Below, piece after piece: positions 34,670 to 43,898 of a stretch of DNA of 64,000 nt. The stretch comes from WJKG01 sp964627305 (GTDB lineage Bacteria > Zixibacteria > MSB-5A5 > GN15 > FEB-12): the NCBI GenBank assembly GCA_964627305.1, contig CAZVHP010000001.1, positions 124,001 through 188,000 on the forward strand, read 5' to 3'. Below the pieces are notes generated by a model. The model worked only from the letters and a program-made list of their open reading frames with translations. It made no database searches and was not told the DNA's origin. Position numbers and translations under genes: made by a program. The first letter of the stretch is position 1; each line of letters opens with the position of its first letter.

Positions 34670-37396
34670 GTGAGTGACTTAGTACATCCCAGCAAGTTAT
34701 CTGAAGAGAACTGGCACAGTTTCGAGACACAGAAGGTCTTTGAGGAGTTGGACAGCTCCCAGGAGGGCCTTCAGGATGAACAGGCAGCTCGGCGTCTGGA
34801 TTTCTATGGGCGTAACAGCCTGCCGGTGAAGGAGCCGCCGACGATCTGGGAAGTCCTGCTGCATCAGATTCTGAACCCGCTCATATTTATCCTGATTGCG
34901 GCCGCTGTTGCCTCGCTGGTTATCGGTGAGGTGGCCGATGCTGTCTTCATCTTTCTGGTGATCGCGCTCAACAGCGGGCTGGGAGCATATCAGGAGTACA
35001 ATGCCGAGAGGAGCGCGGCCAGTCTTCAAAGCATGCTCAAGATCAAGGCCAAGGTGCGTCGTGGCGGCCGCGAGCGGGTGGTTCCCTCGGAGGAGGTGGT
35101 GCCCGGGGATGTGGTGCTGCTGGAGTCGGGGGTGAAAGTACCGGCCGATCTGCGTCTTGTCGATGTGCAGGGGCTTGCTGCGGACGAGAGTTTCCTGACG
35201 GGTGAATCGATCGCAGCTGAGAAGAGCGACGAGGTGCTTGATGAGGATACGGTGGTCAGTGATCGCAGTAATATTGCGTTCGCGGGGTCAACCATAACCT
35301 CGGGGCGGGGGCTTGGGGTGGCGGTGGCGACCGGGGCAGCGACGCAGGTGGGGGTGATTTCGGAGTCCGTGACAGAATCTGAAGGGGGCAAACCGCCGCT
35401 GGTTTCGCGGATGGAGAAGTTTGTCAGGAATATCGGTATCATATTCCTCGTGTTGAGTGTGGGACTTGCCGCCGTGTTGAAGGCGCAGGGGTACGATGCC
35501 GCGGAGATATTCTTCTTTGTGATCGCGATGGCTGTCTCGGCTATTCCGGAGGGGTTGCCGGTGGCGCTGACGGTGGCACTGTCGATTGCCACCAAGCGGA
35601 TGTCGCGACGCAACGTGATCGTTCGCAAACTCACCTCCGTCGAGAGTCTCGGAAGCTGCACGGTTATCGCCAGTGACAAGACCGGTACTTTGACGGTCAA
35701 TCAGCAGACGGCGCGGATGATTGCGTTTCCGGACGGGCCAACCTACTCGGTCTCCGGGCAGGGATACAATGGTGAAGGGGAGGTATCTGGCGACGATGAG
35801 GGGGAGGTGTCGGAGACCGCAAAAGAGCAGTTGGAGTTGATTGCTCGGCAGGCGATTCTTGCCAACGAGGGGTCTTTGACCAAAGATGACGGCGAGTGGG
35901 ATCACTCCGGCGATGCCATGGATGTGGCGTTTTTGGCGATGGGCTACAAGCTGGGGCTGAATCCGGAGGAGGTACGGCAGGAGACGAATGTCACCGGCGA
36001 GATACCCTACGAGTCGGAACTGGCGTTTTCGGCAGCGTTCTACGAACAGGAGAACCAGAAGCGCGTTGCCGTGAAGGGGGCGGTGGAGAAGGTCCTTGAA
36101 TTCTGTTCACGGATGTACCACGAGGGGGGTGTTACTGATCTTGACCGAGAGGGAGTTGAAAAGCAGGCGCTGTCTATGGCGGACAAGGGACTGCGGGTAC
36201 TCGCGGTGGCCTCCGGTGAGACCGAGTTGACGCAGGCAGACAAGAAGGATAAGACAGCCGGGCTATCGGGGCTGGTCTTCCAGGGACTGGTGGGGTTTAT
36301 CGATCCGCTTCGGGCGGAGTCGGCAGACGCTGTACGGGAGTGTCGGGAGGCGGGTATCAAGGTGATTATGATCACCGGTGACCATCCGGCCACGGCAGGG
36401 GCGATAGCGCGCGAGCTCGATCTCGGGGACTCAGATGAGAAGGTGGTGACGGGCAGTGACCTCAGGGAGGCGGGGGCTCCCGACAGCCCGGCGTATGAGA
36501 AGCTGGTGGCCTCGACTCACGTATTCGCACGGGTGGCGCCTGCGCAGAAGCTGGATATTGTGGATGTGCTGCAACGGCAGGGGGAGTTTGTGGCGGTTAC
36601 CGGTGACGGTGTCAACGACGCTCCGGCGCTGAAGAAGGCCAATATTGGTGTGGCGATGGGTTCGGGGACGGATGTGGCGAAGGAAGTGGGAGCGATGATC
36701 GTCACCGATGACAATTTCGCCTCCATTGTCGCCGGTGTGGAGGAGGGACGGTTCGCCTATGACAACGTGCGCAAGGTGATCTATCTGTTGATCTCCACCG
36801 GTGCGGCCGAGATACTGATGTTTCTGGCGGCGATTGCAATCGGCGTCCCGCTGCCTTTGCTGGCCGTGCAGATACTGTGGCTGAATCTGGTTACGAATGG
36901 CATTCAGGATGTCGCCCTCGCTTTCGAGGGGGGTGAACCCGGTGCAATGAAGCGCAAGCCGCGTCGGCCAGGGGAGGGGATATTCGACACACAAATGGTA
37001 AGCCAGACCGTTGTCTCCGGGTTGACGATCGGCGCGGTAGCGTTCGCGTTCTGGTACTGGATGATCAATGTTGAGGGAATTGCAGAGCCGGAGGCCCGGA
37101 ACAGCCTGCTGTTGCTCATGGTACTGCTGCAGAACGTGCACGTGTTCAATTGTCGCTCTGAGTCAACCTCGGCCTTCAAGGTCCCGTTGCGACGGAACTA
37201 CCTTCTGGTCCTGGGGGTCATTGCGGCACAGGGTATACACCTGCTGAGTATGCATATTCCGGTCATGGAGAGGATTCTCGGTACCGACACCGTTCCGGTC
37301 AAACAGTGGTTCGCTTTGTTCGCTTTAGCTTTGTCGGTGTTGGTGGTTATGGAGATATTCAAGTTGATCAAAGGACGGATGGACGCTCGTACGTGA
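34670..37396 (+). CDS. P-type cation-transporting ATPase, type II (calcium pump-like)
   Basis: 908 aa with the full P2 layout. The N-terminal cation ATPase domain comes first, then helices M1-M2 (LLHQILNPLIFILIAAAVAS) and an actuator domain with LTGESIAAEK. M4 carries the ion-site motif AIPEGLPVALTV, followed by the phosphorylation motif SDKTGTLTVNQ, a nucleotide domain, the hinge TGDGVNDAPALKKANIG, M5-M6 with LWLNLVTNGIQD, and a four-helix C-terminal domain. PEGLP in M4 and N..TNGIQD in M6 fit Ca2+ or related pumps; Na+ or Mg2+ transport cannot be excluded. The GTG at 34670 has GGGAG upstream; an earlier TTG adds eleven weak residues. Confidence 0.9.
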   Translation: MSDLVHPSKLSEENWHSFETQKVFEELDSSQEGLQDEQAARRLDFYGRNSLPVKEPPTIWEVLLHQILNPLIFILIAAAVASLVIGEVADAVFIFLVIALNSGLGAYQEYNAERSAASLQSMLKIKAKVRRGGRERVVPSEEVVPGDVVLLESGVKVPADLRLVDVQGLAADESFLTGESIAAEKSDEVLDEDTVVSDRSNIAFAGSTITSGRGLGVAVATGAATQVGVISESVTESEGGKPPLVSRMEKFVRNIGIIFLVLSVGLAAVLKAQGYDAAEIFFFVIAMAVSAIPEGLPVALTVALSIATKRMSRRNVIVRKLTSVESLGSCTVIASDKTGTLTVNQQTARMIAFPDGPTYSVSGQGYNGEGEVSGDDEGEVSETAKEQLELIARQAILANEGSLTKDDGEWDHSGDAMDVAFLAMGYKLGLNPEEVRQETNVTGEIPYESELAFSAAFYEQENQKRVAVKGAVEKVLEFCSRMYHEGGVTDLDREGVEKQALSMADKGLRVLAVASGETELTQADKKDKTAGLSGLVFQGLVGFIDPLRAESADAVRECREAGIKVIMITGDHPATAGAIARELDLGDSDEKVVTGSDLREAGAPDSPAYEKLVASTHVFARVAPAQKLDIVDVLQRQGEFVAVTGDGVNDAPALKKANIGVAMGSGTDVAKEVGAMIVTDDNFASIVAGVEEGRFAYDNVRKVIYLLISTGAAEILMFLAAIAIGVPLPLLAVQILWLNLVTNGIQDVALAFEGGEPGAMKRKPRRPGEGIFDTQMVSQTVVSGLTIGAVAFAFWYWMINVEGIAEPEARNSLLLLMVLLQNVHVFNCRSESTSAFKVPLRRNYLLVLGVIAAQGIHLLSMHIPVMERILGTDTVPVKQWFALFALALSVLVVMEIFKLIKGRMDART

Positions 37397-37549
37397 CTTG
37401 CTGACAAGGCGGATCTGGTGCGGCGCCGGATCCGGAGTGCCACGTGGGGTCTGAGGGTGACAGAGAATCCAGACCCGCAGCGGAGTGGCCTGTTGTCGTC
37501 AGTTGAGGTGAGGCGAGTCAATTGATCGCCAGAGTAGGGAGGGTGTGTG

Positions 37550-37978
37550 ATGAGCAGGAGAGTGAATGTGGTTGCTGGCCGACGGGCCGTGGTCGCAGGG
37601 CTGCTGGCGGTGCTGCTGTTGGGGTGTGGAGGCAGCACGGTGCTTCGCATGTACGAGGGCCCGGCACTTCCGGCGAGTGAAATCGCAGAGTTGGATGTCA
37701 GCCATCGAAGTATAGCGCTGATGGGGGTCGATACGCTTCAGCATCGATACCAGGCACTGGCGCACCGGCAGATTGAGTTGCTGCCGGGGCCTCACGTGCT
37801 GTTGGTCAATTACTCGTCATTGAAGGGCCGCTCCAGCAGACCGGTGAGCCTGGAGTTCAACGCGCAGGCGGGCAGGAAGTATGTGCTGAAGGCTGTCGGC
37901 GGATATGCGCGCTGGAGTGCCTGGATAGAGGATGCTGCCGACGGCACGGTTGTTGGGGGACACAGGCCGGATTGGTGA
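37550..37978 (+). CDS. small predicted lipoprotein, unknown function
   Basis: 142 aa. A basic N-terminus (MSRRVNVVAGRR) is followed by a hydrophobic stretch and the lipobox LLLGCGGS, with the modified cysteine near residue 25. The mature part has segments such as ALMGVDTLQHRY, ELLPGPHVLLVNY and AGRKYVLKAVGGYARW, a pattern of small envelope lipoproteins with a PEGA-like beta-sandwich in which a surface strand reads GPHxLxVxY. A good AGGGAGGG precedes the ATG. There is no obvious functional link with the pump gene 150 bases before it. Confidence 0.7.
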   Translation: MSRRVNVVAGRRAVVAGLLAVLLLGCGGSTVLRMYEGPALPASEIAELDVSHRSIALMGVDTLQHRYQALAHRQIELLPGPHVLLVNYSSLKGRSSRPVSLEFNAQAGRKYVLKAVGGYARWSAWIEDAADGTVVGGHRPDW

Positions 37979-38206
37979 AGGGCAGGTGAGACGACCATTG
38001 CGGGCGGCTGAACGGTGTTCCAGTTGATTCGGCGACAGGGCTGCTGGCTCCCGTCTGATTTCGGCTCGAACGGCCGAAGCGGTGTGGCAATCTTACACGT
38101 TGCCGACCGGGCGGCTAAGGTAGATCTGCCACGGTCATGTCGCGGAAGGCATCGACCTTGATTGTTATCTTTATGTAATCCATCAACATACTGGGTGCGT
38201 TGTGTC

Positions 38207-38222
38207 TGGCACGCGTCTTGCT
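38207..38222 (+). promoter_or_regulatory. consensus sigma54 (-24/-12) promoter without an obvious gene
   Basis: TGGCAC-GCGTC-TTGCT matches the sigma54 consensus TGGCAC-N5-TTGCW at every specified base. Transcription would start near 38234 and run rightward into a short uncharacterised frame and the repeat at 38345, then against the oxidoreductase gene. Either a small RNA or a small protein could be the product, or the match is chance. Confidence 0.5.
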
Positions 38223-38344
38223 GATGTGATGTAAGATGAGGGCCAGGCTACGCTTGGGGACAGCTTCTGTCTTCGGGTGCAGGGGCGCTCTCGAAGAGTC
38301 GGATGGAAAAGACGTGCTCCGTTTGTTAAAGCAGGAGCCGGCTC

Positions 38345-38402
38345 TTAGGGGAATGGCCATCCCGTTTGCGGTCCGGATGATCGGTGCTCAATCTCCGGGC
38401 CG
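38345..38402 (+). repeat. interspersed repeat, intact copy
   Basis: It begins GGCTCTTAGGGGAATGGC and ends GCTCAATCTCCGGGCCGC. The same sequence, about 80 percent alike, is found at 30808-30816 plus 32168-32226, where the IS5-like element has split it at TTAG. Confidence 0.6.
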
Positions 38403-38410
38403 CGTTTCTT

Positions 38411-39388
38411 TCAGGAATGAATGATATCCAAATGCTGAAGCAGTGATTCGGCGGCACGGAGTCCTGAGAGGGCTGCTCCTGTGATCTGTCGACCTGCGAA
38501 GCAGTCGCCGGCGATTGCGAGCGGCGCGGGCGTGGTTGTCATCAGGTACGGTGCCGGGTCCTTGACAACGGCCTGGCTGTAGCGCCAGCGGTGGAGTTTG
38601 ACGATAGTGGGATCGCCTGAGGTCAGGGGCGCCAGGCTGGAAAGCATCATATCCGTGATCAGTTGATCGGGCTGGTCGAAGTGTTGCTCGCTGAAGGCCG
38701 GTGCAGCCTGGATGACAATTGCCGGCGTGGAAGACAGGCCCTTGACGGCATTGTCGGTGATCCATGATACTGCCTGGTTGTCTGTCCTGAGCCAGCCTGA
38801 TTGGGTCAGTTTGAGGGGATTGTCGAACAGGGCCATGAGGGTCAGGCATTTGTCATAGCTGACAGTGCGAAGTCTGGCAATGGTGTCCTCGTTCACGGGG
38901 ATGTCGGAGTCCTGCAGCAGCGTCAGCGTTTGCGGGGCCGGTGGGGTGAGGATGAGCATGTCTGCATTGAAGTGGCGATTATCGTCGCAGTGGATGGTCC
39001 ATTGATGGGCCGCGAGGTCAAGGTGGGTTACGCGTGTCGCCAGATGAACCTCAAGGCCCACAGCGAGTTGCTTCACGGCTGCGGACATGCCGTCGGTGGC
39101 GAGATAGTGCGTGGCGGCGAAGTCGCCATACCAAGGTTTCAGGGTATCGCTGTCGACCAGCGGTTTGAAGATATCGGCAGCTTTGGGCTGATCGAGCACG
39201 ATGCTCTGGGCGCCGTGATCGAGTCGGGAGTGATTGATCTGCCAGGTGGCCATGCGACCGCCGAAATTGCGGCCCTTGTCCAGGACGATTGTCCTTACGC
39301 CCGCGTCATGGAGCCGTCGGGCTGCCATGATGCCGGCAATACCGGCTCCGATTACGATGGCAGAGTAGTGTGTGCGGTCTGTGGTCAC
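38411..39388 (-). CDS. renalase-like FAD/NAD(P)-dependent oxidoreductase
   Basis: 325 aa. The N-terminal dinucleotide-binding motif is VIGAGIAGIMAARRL, followed by the adenosine-binding LDKGRNFGGRMATW, whose GGRMA stretch is typical of flavin amine oxidases and renalase-type proteins. A second FAD contact near the C-terminus reads LAIAGDCFAGRQITGAALSGLRAA. The length suits bacterial renalase-like enzymes, which oxidise dihydro-isomers of NAD(P)H or similar; the physiological substrate is unknown. It is monocistronic and convergent with the lipoprotein gene. Confidence 0.8.
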   Translation of the reverse strand: MTTDRTHYSAIVIGAGIAGIMAARRLHDAGVRTIVLDKGRNFGGRMATWQINHSRLDHGAQSIVLDQPKAADIFKPLVDSDTLKPWYGDFAATHYLATDGMSAAVKQLAVGLEVHLATRVTHLDLAAHQWTIHCDDNRHFNADMLILTPPAPQTLTLLQDSDIPVNEDTIARLRTVSYDKCLTLMALFDNPLKLTQSGWLRTDNQAVSWITDNAVKGLSSTPAIVIQAAPAFSEQHFDQPDQLITDMMLSSLAPLTSGDPTIVKLHRWRYSQAVVKDPAPYLMTTTPAPLAIAGDCFAGRQITGAALSGLRAAESLLQHLDIIHS

Positions 39389-39751
39389 TTAATCCCCCTT
39401 TGATCTCGCCAAGGCGAGACTGGTTGTGGTGCATTCGCTGTTTCATGTTTGTGCCCAACTATAATCTCTGCGGGTCGTTCAAAGTTCGCATAGCTGTGAT
39501 CTGAAATCCACAAAAAATCCCGCTTGTGGACAGGAGCGGTGCGATTTAACCGATTTTTTCGCCGAAAGCCGGGGGAGAGAACCTGCGGCGTCAGGTCGCG
39601 ATTCGGTCCATTCGACCGGTCGGGCGGTCATGAGGCGAAGGGAACCATGACAAAGCACCGCCCGTGGCCGTGGCCACAGGCGGTGCCGGAATGTGCTTCT
39701 TAACCTGGGTGCTCCCAGTTATTCAGCCTGATACGATATCTGGCGACAGCA
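39389..39751. other. intergenic region upstream of the oxidoreductase
   Basis: 363 bases. Apart from the hairpin at 39655-39686 it holds no supported gene. Confidence 0.35.
39655..39686 (-). terminator. hairpin downstream of the PPC/TSP3 secreted protein
   Basis: GCACCGCC/GGCGGTGC arms with an inner GTGGCC...GGCCAC pairing, about 66 bases past the stop of the minus-strand gene. The T-tract is short (TTTG), so it is a plausible but weak intrinsic terminator. Confidence 0.45.
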
Positions 39752-42181
39752 TCACGGGCAAGCCGGGGGCTCCGGTCCCTGAGGTGTCGCAAACAGATAG
39801 TCGACCAGGTAAGTCAGATCCTGAACGTTGATGCTGCCTTCGCCGTCGACATTGGCCTCGTCGGGACAGCCGGGGGCGGGTCCCTGAGGAGTCGCGAACA
39901 GGTAGTCAACGAGGTAGGTCAGATCCTGAACATTGATTCCACCCTCACCATCGACGTTCCCGCGGATGCCAACGCAGCAACAGGCATCGCCGATACCGTC
40001 GCCGTCAGTGTCGGCTTGATCGGGGTTGTAGACGTCCGGGCAATTGTCCTCAGGACAGGTATTGGCGGCGAAGCCGGGGTTGCCGTAGCCGTCGCCGTCG
40101 GTGTCAGTGCACTCATCACAGGCATCGCCGATACCGTCGCCGTCAGTGTCGGCTTGATCGGGGTTGTAGACGTCCGGGCAATTGTCCTCAGGACAGGTAT
40201 TGGCGGCGAAGCCGGGGTTGCCGTAGCCGTCGCCGTCGGTGTCAGTGCACTCATCACAGGCATCGCCGATACCGTCGCCGTCAGCGTCGGCCTGATCGGG
40301 ATTGTAGACAAATGGGCAGTTGTCGATGTCGTCGGGAATGCCGTCACCATCGGAATCGGAAATGAGACCAGTTTCGGCATAGTGAATCAGGATGGAATCA
40401 CTATTGAGCGGGTCAGGGTTGTACTGCCAGATGATCTTGCGGCCACCGTCGGCGATATCGCTGCCGTGATAGTCAGCGACGACGAAGTCGTCACCGCTGA
40501 TGTGAATCTCGGGGCTCCAGGTCGCGCCGCCATCGTCGGTGGTGGACAGGAACAGAGAGTCATTGCGGTGGAAGGACAAGACAAAGCTCTGTCCGCTGAT
40601 GTGTTCGATATCCGGATAGCGCTCGGAATCGGTAGTGGCGATGACAGTCACCGGGGCGAGGTTGGACAGATCGCCGTCGGTCGTGCGCAGGACGATGATG
40701 TCGCGATCTTCGCCAGCGTTCTCGTCGTGTAGTTCAGCGGCGATGAGAATCACGCGGTCGTAGGCGGCCACGCGCGGGTACTGCAGATGCTCGAGGTCAC
40801 TGCCATAGGCTATGGTGACGACATCACTGTTCGGATCGTCCCAGACTCCGAAAAGCTCCTGACGGACTATGACCTTCCAGGTATCATCGCTCGTGTCGAG
40901 CCAGTCATAGACGGCAAAGGCGAAGTTGGTGGCCTTATCGATCTCGCAGGCGGTGGTGGCACAGCCGCTAATGGGGCCGCCGCCGTCACCGATCAGCCAG
41001 CTGATAGTGCCCTGGCCGGCATCGCTGGTCTGGTAGGAAATGTGTGGTCCGGCGGTCATGGCCGGTGTGGTGTAGGTTGTGCTGGCGATAAACGACATCA
41101 TGCCGTACTCCCAGGGGAGACCACCATTGTGGGCGGCGATGTCGTTGTGGACCATATTGGACCAGCCGTAGCTGGCGAAGTTCCAGTAGGTCAGGCTGTA
41201 ACCGAAGCTGAAGCCCGGAGTGAGTATCTCCATAAGGTACAGGGGAGCTCCGGAGTTGTCGGCCGGGCCGGGGACCATAGTGGCATAGAACATGGAGTCG
41301 TTGCCCCAGTAGCTGATTGCGGGATCCCGTGCCGCATCGTTGAGGCTGTAATAGATCGGGCTCATGAAGGTCATGCCGTTATCGACACTGCCGAACCAGA
41401 TGACAACTGAGTCAACCTCGAATGTCTCATTGATCTCCTCGGTCTGGTAACCAATAGCGAAGTACCCCAGAGCGCCTTCGGCCATAGCCGGGTGCTCGTC
41501 GTGGGGATCGAACGGTTCCGGCGGTTCCTTGACCGTACAGATAATCTCGTACTCGCCCTCAGTTTCGAAGAGCTTGTCGCCATCGATGACAATGTAGTAG
41601 GTGTTGCCGGCAAAGATCTCGACATCTTTGAAATAGACACTGGGTTCATCGCAGACGTTGCTGAAGCGCTGGCAGGCAACGATGGTGTTGGTGTCGTTTT
41701 CGTAGATCCAGGAGTTGGTGAAGAAGCTGGAGTTGCACAAGTCAACTGTCAGCAGTTCGTCCTGGGTCGGGGTGTAGGCATACACGACATCGGGTGTTGG
41801 CGCGTCGACATTGGCGCAGCTTTCCTCGTAGTTATCGGTGTAGCCGACAGTGGTACCGGTGGCATAGAACGGCATCGAGGGGATCACTGCCGCCACCTCG
41901 ATGGAATCTCCGCCCTGAAGGCGTACCGGGTCCACCGGTATTTCGGGCCGCGGGGGGGTGTAGGGATCGACCGCTTCCCGCTGGGTGGACACAGTCTGCC
42001 GGGTGGCGTTCATTTTGCTGACCGAGACGCTGCCGACATCGAGGTTCTTGACGTTTGACGATGGTGAGACCACCGGCGACGTGGTTACCTTCTCGATGGC
42101 CGCCTGCTGCGCAAAGGCGACGATGCCCAATAGGGCAACAAGCGCAAGGGCCAGCCCGAATAGGTAGCTGTGGGTTTTCAT
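39752..42181 (-). CDS. secreted multidomain protein with PPC-like, TSP3 and dockerin-like repeats
   Basis: 809 aa. A signal peptide ([21 protein letters not shown]) is followed by a PPC-like beta domain (about residues 115-220; [19 protein letters not shown]). A long central part, probably a sialidase/BNR-like propeller judging from [17 protein letters not shown] and [14 protein letters not shown], follows. Then come thrombospondin type 3 calcium repeats with a 46-aa unit ([19 protein letters not shown]...) repeated almost identically. The end has two dockerin-like calcium loops ([18 protein letters not shown] and [17 protein letters not shown]). The tail resembles those of the C25 peptidase and the SBBP protein nearby, hinting at common surface sorting. 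The substrate is unknown. Confidence 0.85.
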   Translation of the reverse strand: MKTHSYLFGLALALVALLGIVAFAQQAAIEKVTTSPVVSPSSNVKNLDVGSVSVSKMNATRQTVSTQREAVDPYTPPRPEIPVDPVRLQGGDSIEVAAVIPSMPFYATGTTVGYTDNYEESCANVDAPTPDVVYAYTPTQDELLTVDLCNSSFFTNSWIYENDTNTIVACQRFSNVCDEPSVYFKDVEIFAGNTYYIVIDGDKLFETEGEYEIICTVKEPPEPFDPHDEHPAMAEGALGYFAIGYQTEEINETFEVDSVVIWFGSVDNGMTFMSPIYYSLNDAARDPAISYWGNDSMFYATMVPGPADNSGAPLYLMEILTPGFSFGYSLTYWNFASYGWSNMVHNDIAAHNGGLPWEYGMMSFIASTTYTTPAMTAGPHISYQTSDAGQGTISWLIGDGGGPISGCATTACEIDKATNFAFAVYDWLDTSDDTWKVIVRQELFGVWDDPNSDVVTIAYGSDLEHLQYPRVAAYDRVILIAAELHDENAGEDRDIIVLRTTDGDLSNLAPVTVIATTDSERYPDIEHISGQSFVLSFHRNDSLFLSTTDDGGATWSPEIHISGDDFVVADYHGSDIADGGRKIIWQYNPDPLNSDSILIHYAETGLISDSDGDGIPDDIDNCPFVYNPDQADADGDGIGDACDECTDTDGDGYGNPGFAANTCPEDNCPDVYNPDQADTDGDGIGDACDECTDTDGDGYGNPGFAANTCPEDNCPDVYNPDQADTDGDGIGDACCCVGIRGNVDGEGGINVQDLTYLVDYLFATPQGPAPGCPDEANVDGEGSINVQDLTYLVDYLFATPQGPEPPACP
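39981..40394. repeat. 138-bp tandem repeat inside the TSP3 region
   Basis: The block starting CAGGCATCGCCGATACCGTC occurs at 39981, 40119 and 40257, a period of exactly 138 bases (46 codons). The first two units are essentially identical at the DNA level and the third begins to diverge (AGCGTCGGCC for AGTGTCGGCT). This indicates recent duplication or gene conversion; repeat number could vary by slippage or recombination without a frame change. Confidence 0.85.
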
Positions 42182-42514
42182 AGAATCTCTCCTGTGGGAA
42201 CGAAGTATAGGTGTGGCGCAAAGTAAGTCATAGGTATCGTAATAGTGGTGCCTATCGGCAGCCGGTGTGCAGTTTCTGCGTTGGTCGGTAAAGGAAAGTA
42301 CGTTGGTGGACGTGCTCTCGTTGTTTGCCGGAGACTCGGCCCTTGGGGGTCCGCCCCGTGCCGGTATCCTGTAGCCCTACACTACGGTGGGAATATACGA
42401 AAAGTTCTGGTTTTGTCAATCAAGATCGCGTCCCCGGACGTCTACATTCGCCGGCGTGCATCAGCAGCGGTTTGAGGGCTGGAGTTGGTTCGCAGGTGAT
42501 CTTCAGACGGCAGA

Positions 42515-42554
42515 AAACAGCCCGAGCTATGCCGGCCATAGTCTCGGGCTGTTT
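42515..42554. terminator. strong symmetrical hairpin
   Basis: AAACAGCCCGAG/CTCGGGCTGTTT form a perfect 12-bp stem, extended inside by CTATG/CATAG around CCGGC. The A and T ends give a short T-tract on both strands, as in bidirectional terminators. Confidence 0.6.
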
Positions 42555-42883
42555 GCGGCTGCAAGCTTAGAAGAGTCTTGAATTCCCTAAGCTCCTGTTG
42601 TGCCGGCAGGCTCTCGGCCTCGGGAGCCTGCCGCAGCCATTTCAAGGCGCCCCCACTCGACGCCCCTTCTTTCTGTTCCGTCTTCCCCCCAGGCAGTCCT
42701 GTGCTCGTTGCGACGGTTGCATATCTATATAAGCAAACAGGTTGCCAATCCGTGAGAAATCCTCACGAATCCCGCAAACGTTTGATATGAGCGGGTTTTC
42801 GGAAAGGGGGGAACTGGATGAGTTTGATCAGGGCCCGAACGGGTGTTTCGGTGTGGAACGGGGGTGTTTCATGTGTTTCGAAT

Positions 42884-42925
42884 TGAAAAGAAAAGAGCAG
42901 GAGCCGAAACAGACGACTCCCGCTC
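42884..42925 (-). terminator. intrinsic terminator of the DUF2934-type gene
   Basis: On the minus strand GAGCGGGAGTCG and CGGCTCCTGCTC pair around a short loop and are followed by TTTTCTTTTC. This is a good Rho-independent terminator about 190 bases past the stop at 43118. Confidence 0.7.
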
Positions 42926-42930
42926 TGGTG

Positions 42931-42986
42931 ACCGGTTACCTGATCACCGCCCAGATCACCTTACGGTGACCTGTCAGGCAACCGGT
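42931..42986. repeat. 56-base inverted repeat
   Basis: ACCGGTTACCTGATCACCG pairs with CGGTGACCTGTCAGGCAACCGGT with one mismatch and a small bulge, around a loop of about 14 bases. It immediately precedes the terminator in the minus-strand direction and could be a transcript end structure or a small mobile palindrome. Confidence 0.5.
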
Positions 42987-43117
42987 TGATTCATCAGTTG
43001 CATTGAAGGATATATGTTCTTCTGTAAGGTGCTACGTATGCAGACAGCGATTCAGTTGGTTATACTTGTTCACACTGTTTGCCACAGCTGGTGTCGGTTG
43101 GTCCACCTCATCGGGCC

Positions 43118-43609
43118 TCATCGGGTGAAGGCGGTGCTGGTGTCCTGGATAATCTTCTCTGCGGTCAGCCAGTTATCGAGGTCTTTGCCGTGATTGCCTC
43201 GTTGCTGAAAGATGGAATAGGCGACGTCTTTGACGAGGGCCTGATAGCCTTCCTCGCGTCCGGAGCCGGCCAGCTCCAACTCGGCGCGGGCGCCATCGGC
43301 CGATTCGACCATCAATCGTGTGTCCAGGCCATCCTGGTCGCGTTCGATGACGAATCGGCTTGGTTGCTGGATTTCGAAGACAGGTTCACTGACGGCCTCG
43401 GCGGCTCCGCGCCCGGCAAAGAACTGAATGCGGTCGATTTTGCGGTCTTTTTTCTGTATCATGACGCCCAGAAAGGGACGCTGCTCACTGGTGATAGTTG
43501 CCCGACCTTTGCGGCTTGCGACAGAGACAGTCATCCGCCGAAACTGATTGGTAGCGCTGAACTGCTTGCAGAAGCGCGACCAGCGATTTCGAGAAACTTC
43601 CTTTTTCAT
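43118..43609 (-). CDS. DUF5335-like protein with C-terminal DUF2934-like motif
   Basis: 163 aa, soluble. The N-terminal two thirds (RNRWSRFCKQFSATNQF...ATITSEQRPFLGVMIQK, given here in parts) look like the small beta-rich DUF5335 family, starting with the aromatic W..F...F segment. The C-terminus carries DVAYSIFQQRGNHGKDLDNWLTAEKI, which in shorter form is the DUF2934 motif (AYxIxxxRG...DxxDWxxAE). Neither family has a known function. The start at 43609 (MKKEVSRNRW) has GAGGCGAG-type purines upstream. It is alone, with its own terminator, and is therefore an independently controlled small gene. The opposite-strand frame of similar length is a shadow. Confidence 0.7.
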   Translation of the reverse strand: MKKEVSRNRWSRFCKQFSATNQFRRMTVSVASRKGRATITSEQRPFLGVMIQKKDRKIDRIQFFAGRGAAEAVSEPVFEIQQPSRFVIERDQDGLDTRLMVESADGARAELELAGSGREEGYQALVKDVAYSIFQQRGNHGKDLDNWLTAEKIIQDTSTAFTR

Positions 43610-43898
43610 CTCGCCTCCTGACAGACTTTGTGTGTAGTCCTCAGATCGGATCTATTGGGTCCACCTGCATTCGACTACTGTGGACAAGGTAAGTCCATTT
43701 ACTGCGATATCAAGTTTTAACAGCCCGATTATTCCCTTGCCCGAACTGTGGCAGCATCGCGGGCCGGGATGTGGTCGTGCATGTCTCGTTTGTCAACAAC
43801 CGATGATGGGCGGACAATGTTTCCGTAAAGTGGCGGTGTGGTTAGAACGCAGTTAAGGTTTTGGGTGTCAGAGGCACGACGGCGCGGTGTGCGCTGGA

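Larger units (their letters stand above)
37979..38410. other. intergenic region with a sigma54 site and an interspersed repeat
   Basis: 432 bases between the convergent lipoprotein and oxidoreductase genes. It contains a consensus -24/-12 element (38207-38222) and the uninterrupted copy of a repeat (38345-38402) that elsewhere is split by the IS5-like element. A 62-codon frame from an ATG at 38236 runs through the repeat to 38424 but has no recognisable content. Confidence 0.5.
42182..43117. other. 936-base gene-free region rich in hairpins
   Basis: Between two minus-strand genes. It holds a 12-bp-stem hairpin (42515-42554), a GGCAG-type palindrome (42605-42632), a T-tract terminator (42895-42925) and a long inverted repeat (42931-42986). 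No frame here looks coding. The number of structures could reflect a small RNA gene, but no known family was recognised. Confidence 0.5.

Noticed and set aside
40016..40732. Plus-strand 238-codon Val/Gly-rich frame
   Set aside because: It is the complement of the TSP3 repeats, whose codon bias keeps the opposite frame open.
43079..43621. Plus-strand 180-codon frame opposite the DUF5335-like gene
   Set aside because: The minus-strand frame has the family motifs, ribosome site and terminator; this one is a shadow.
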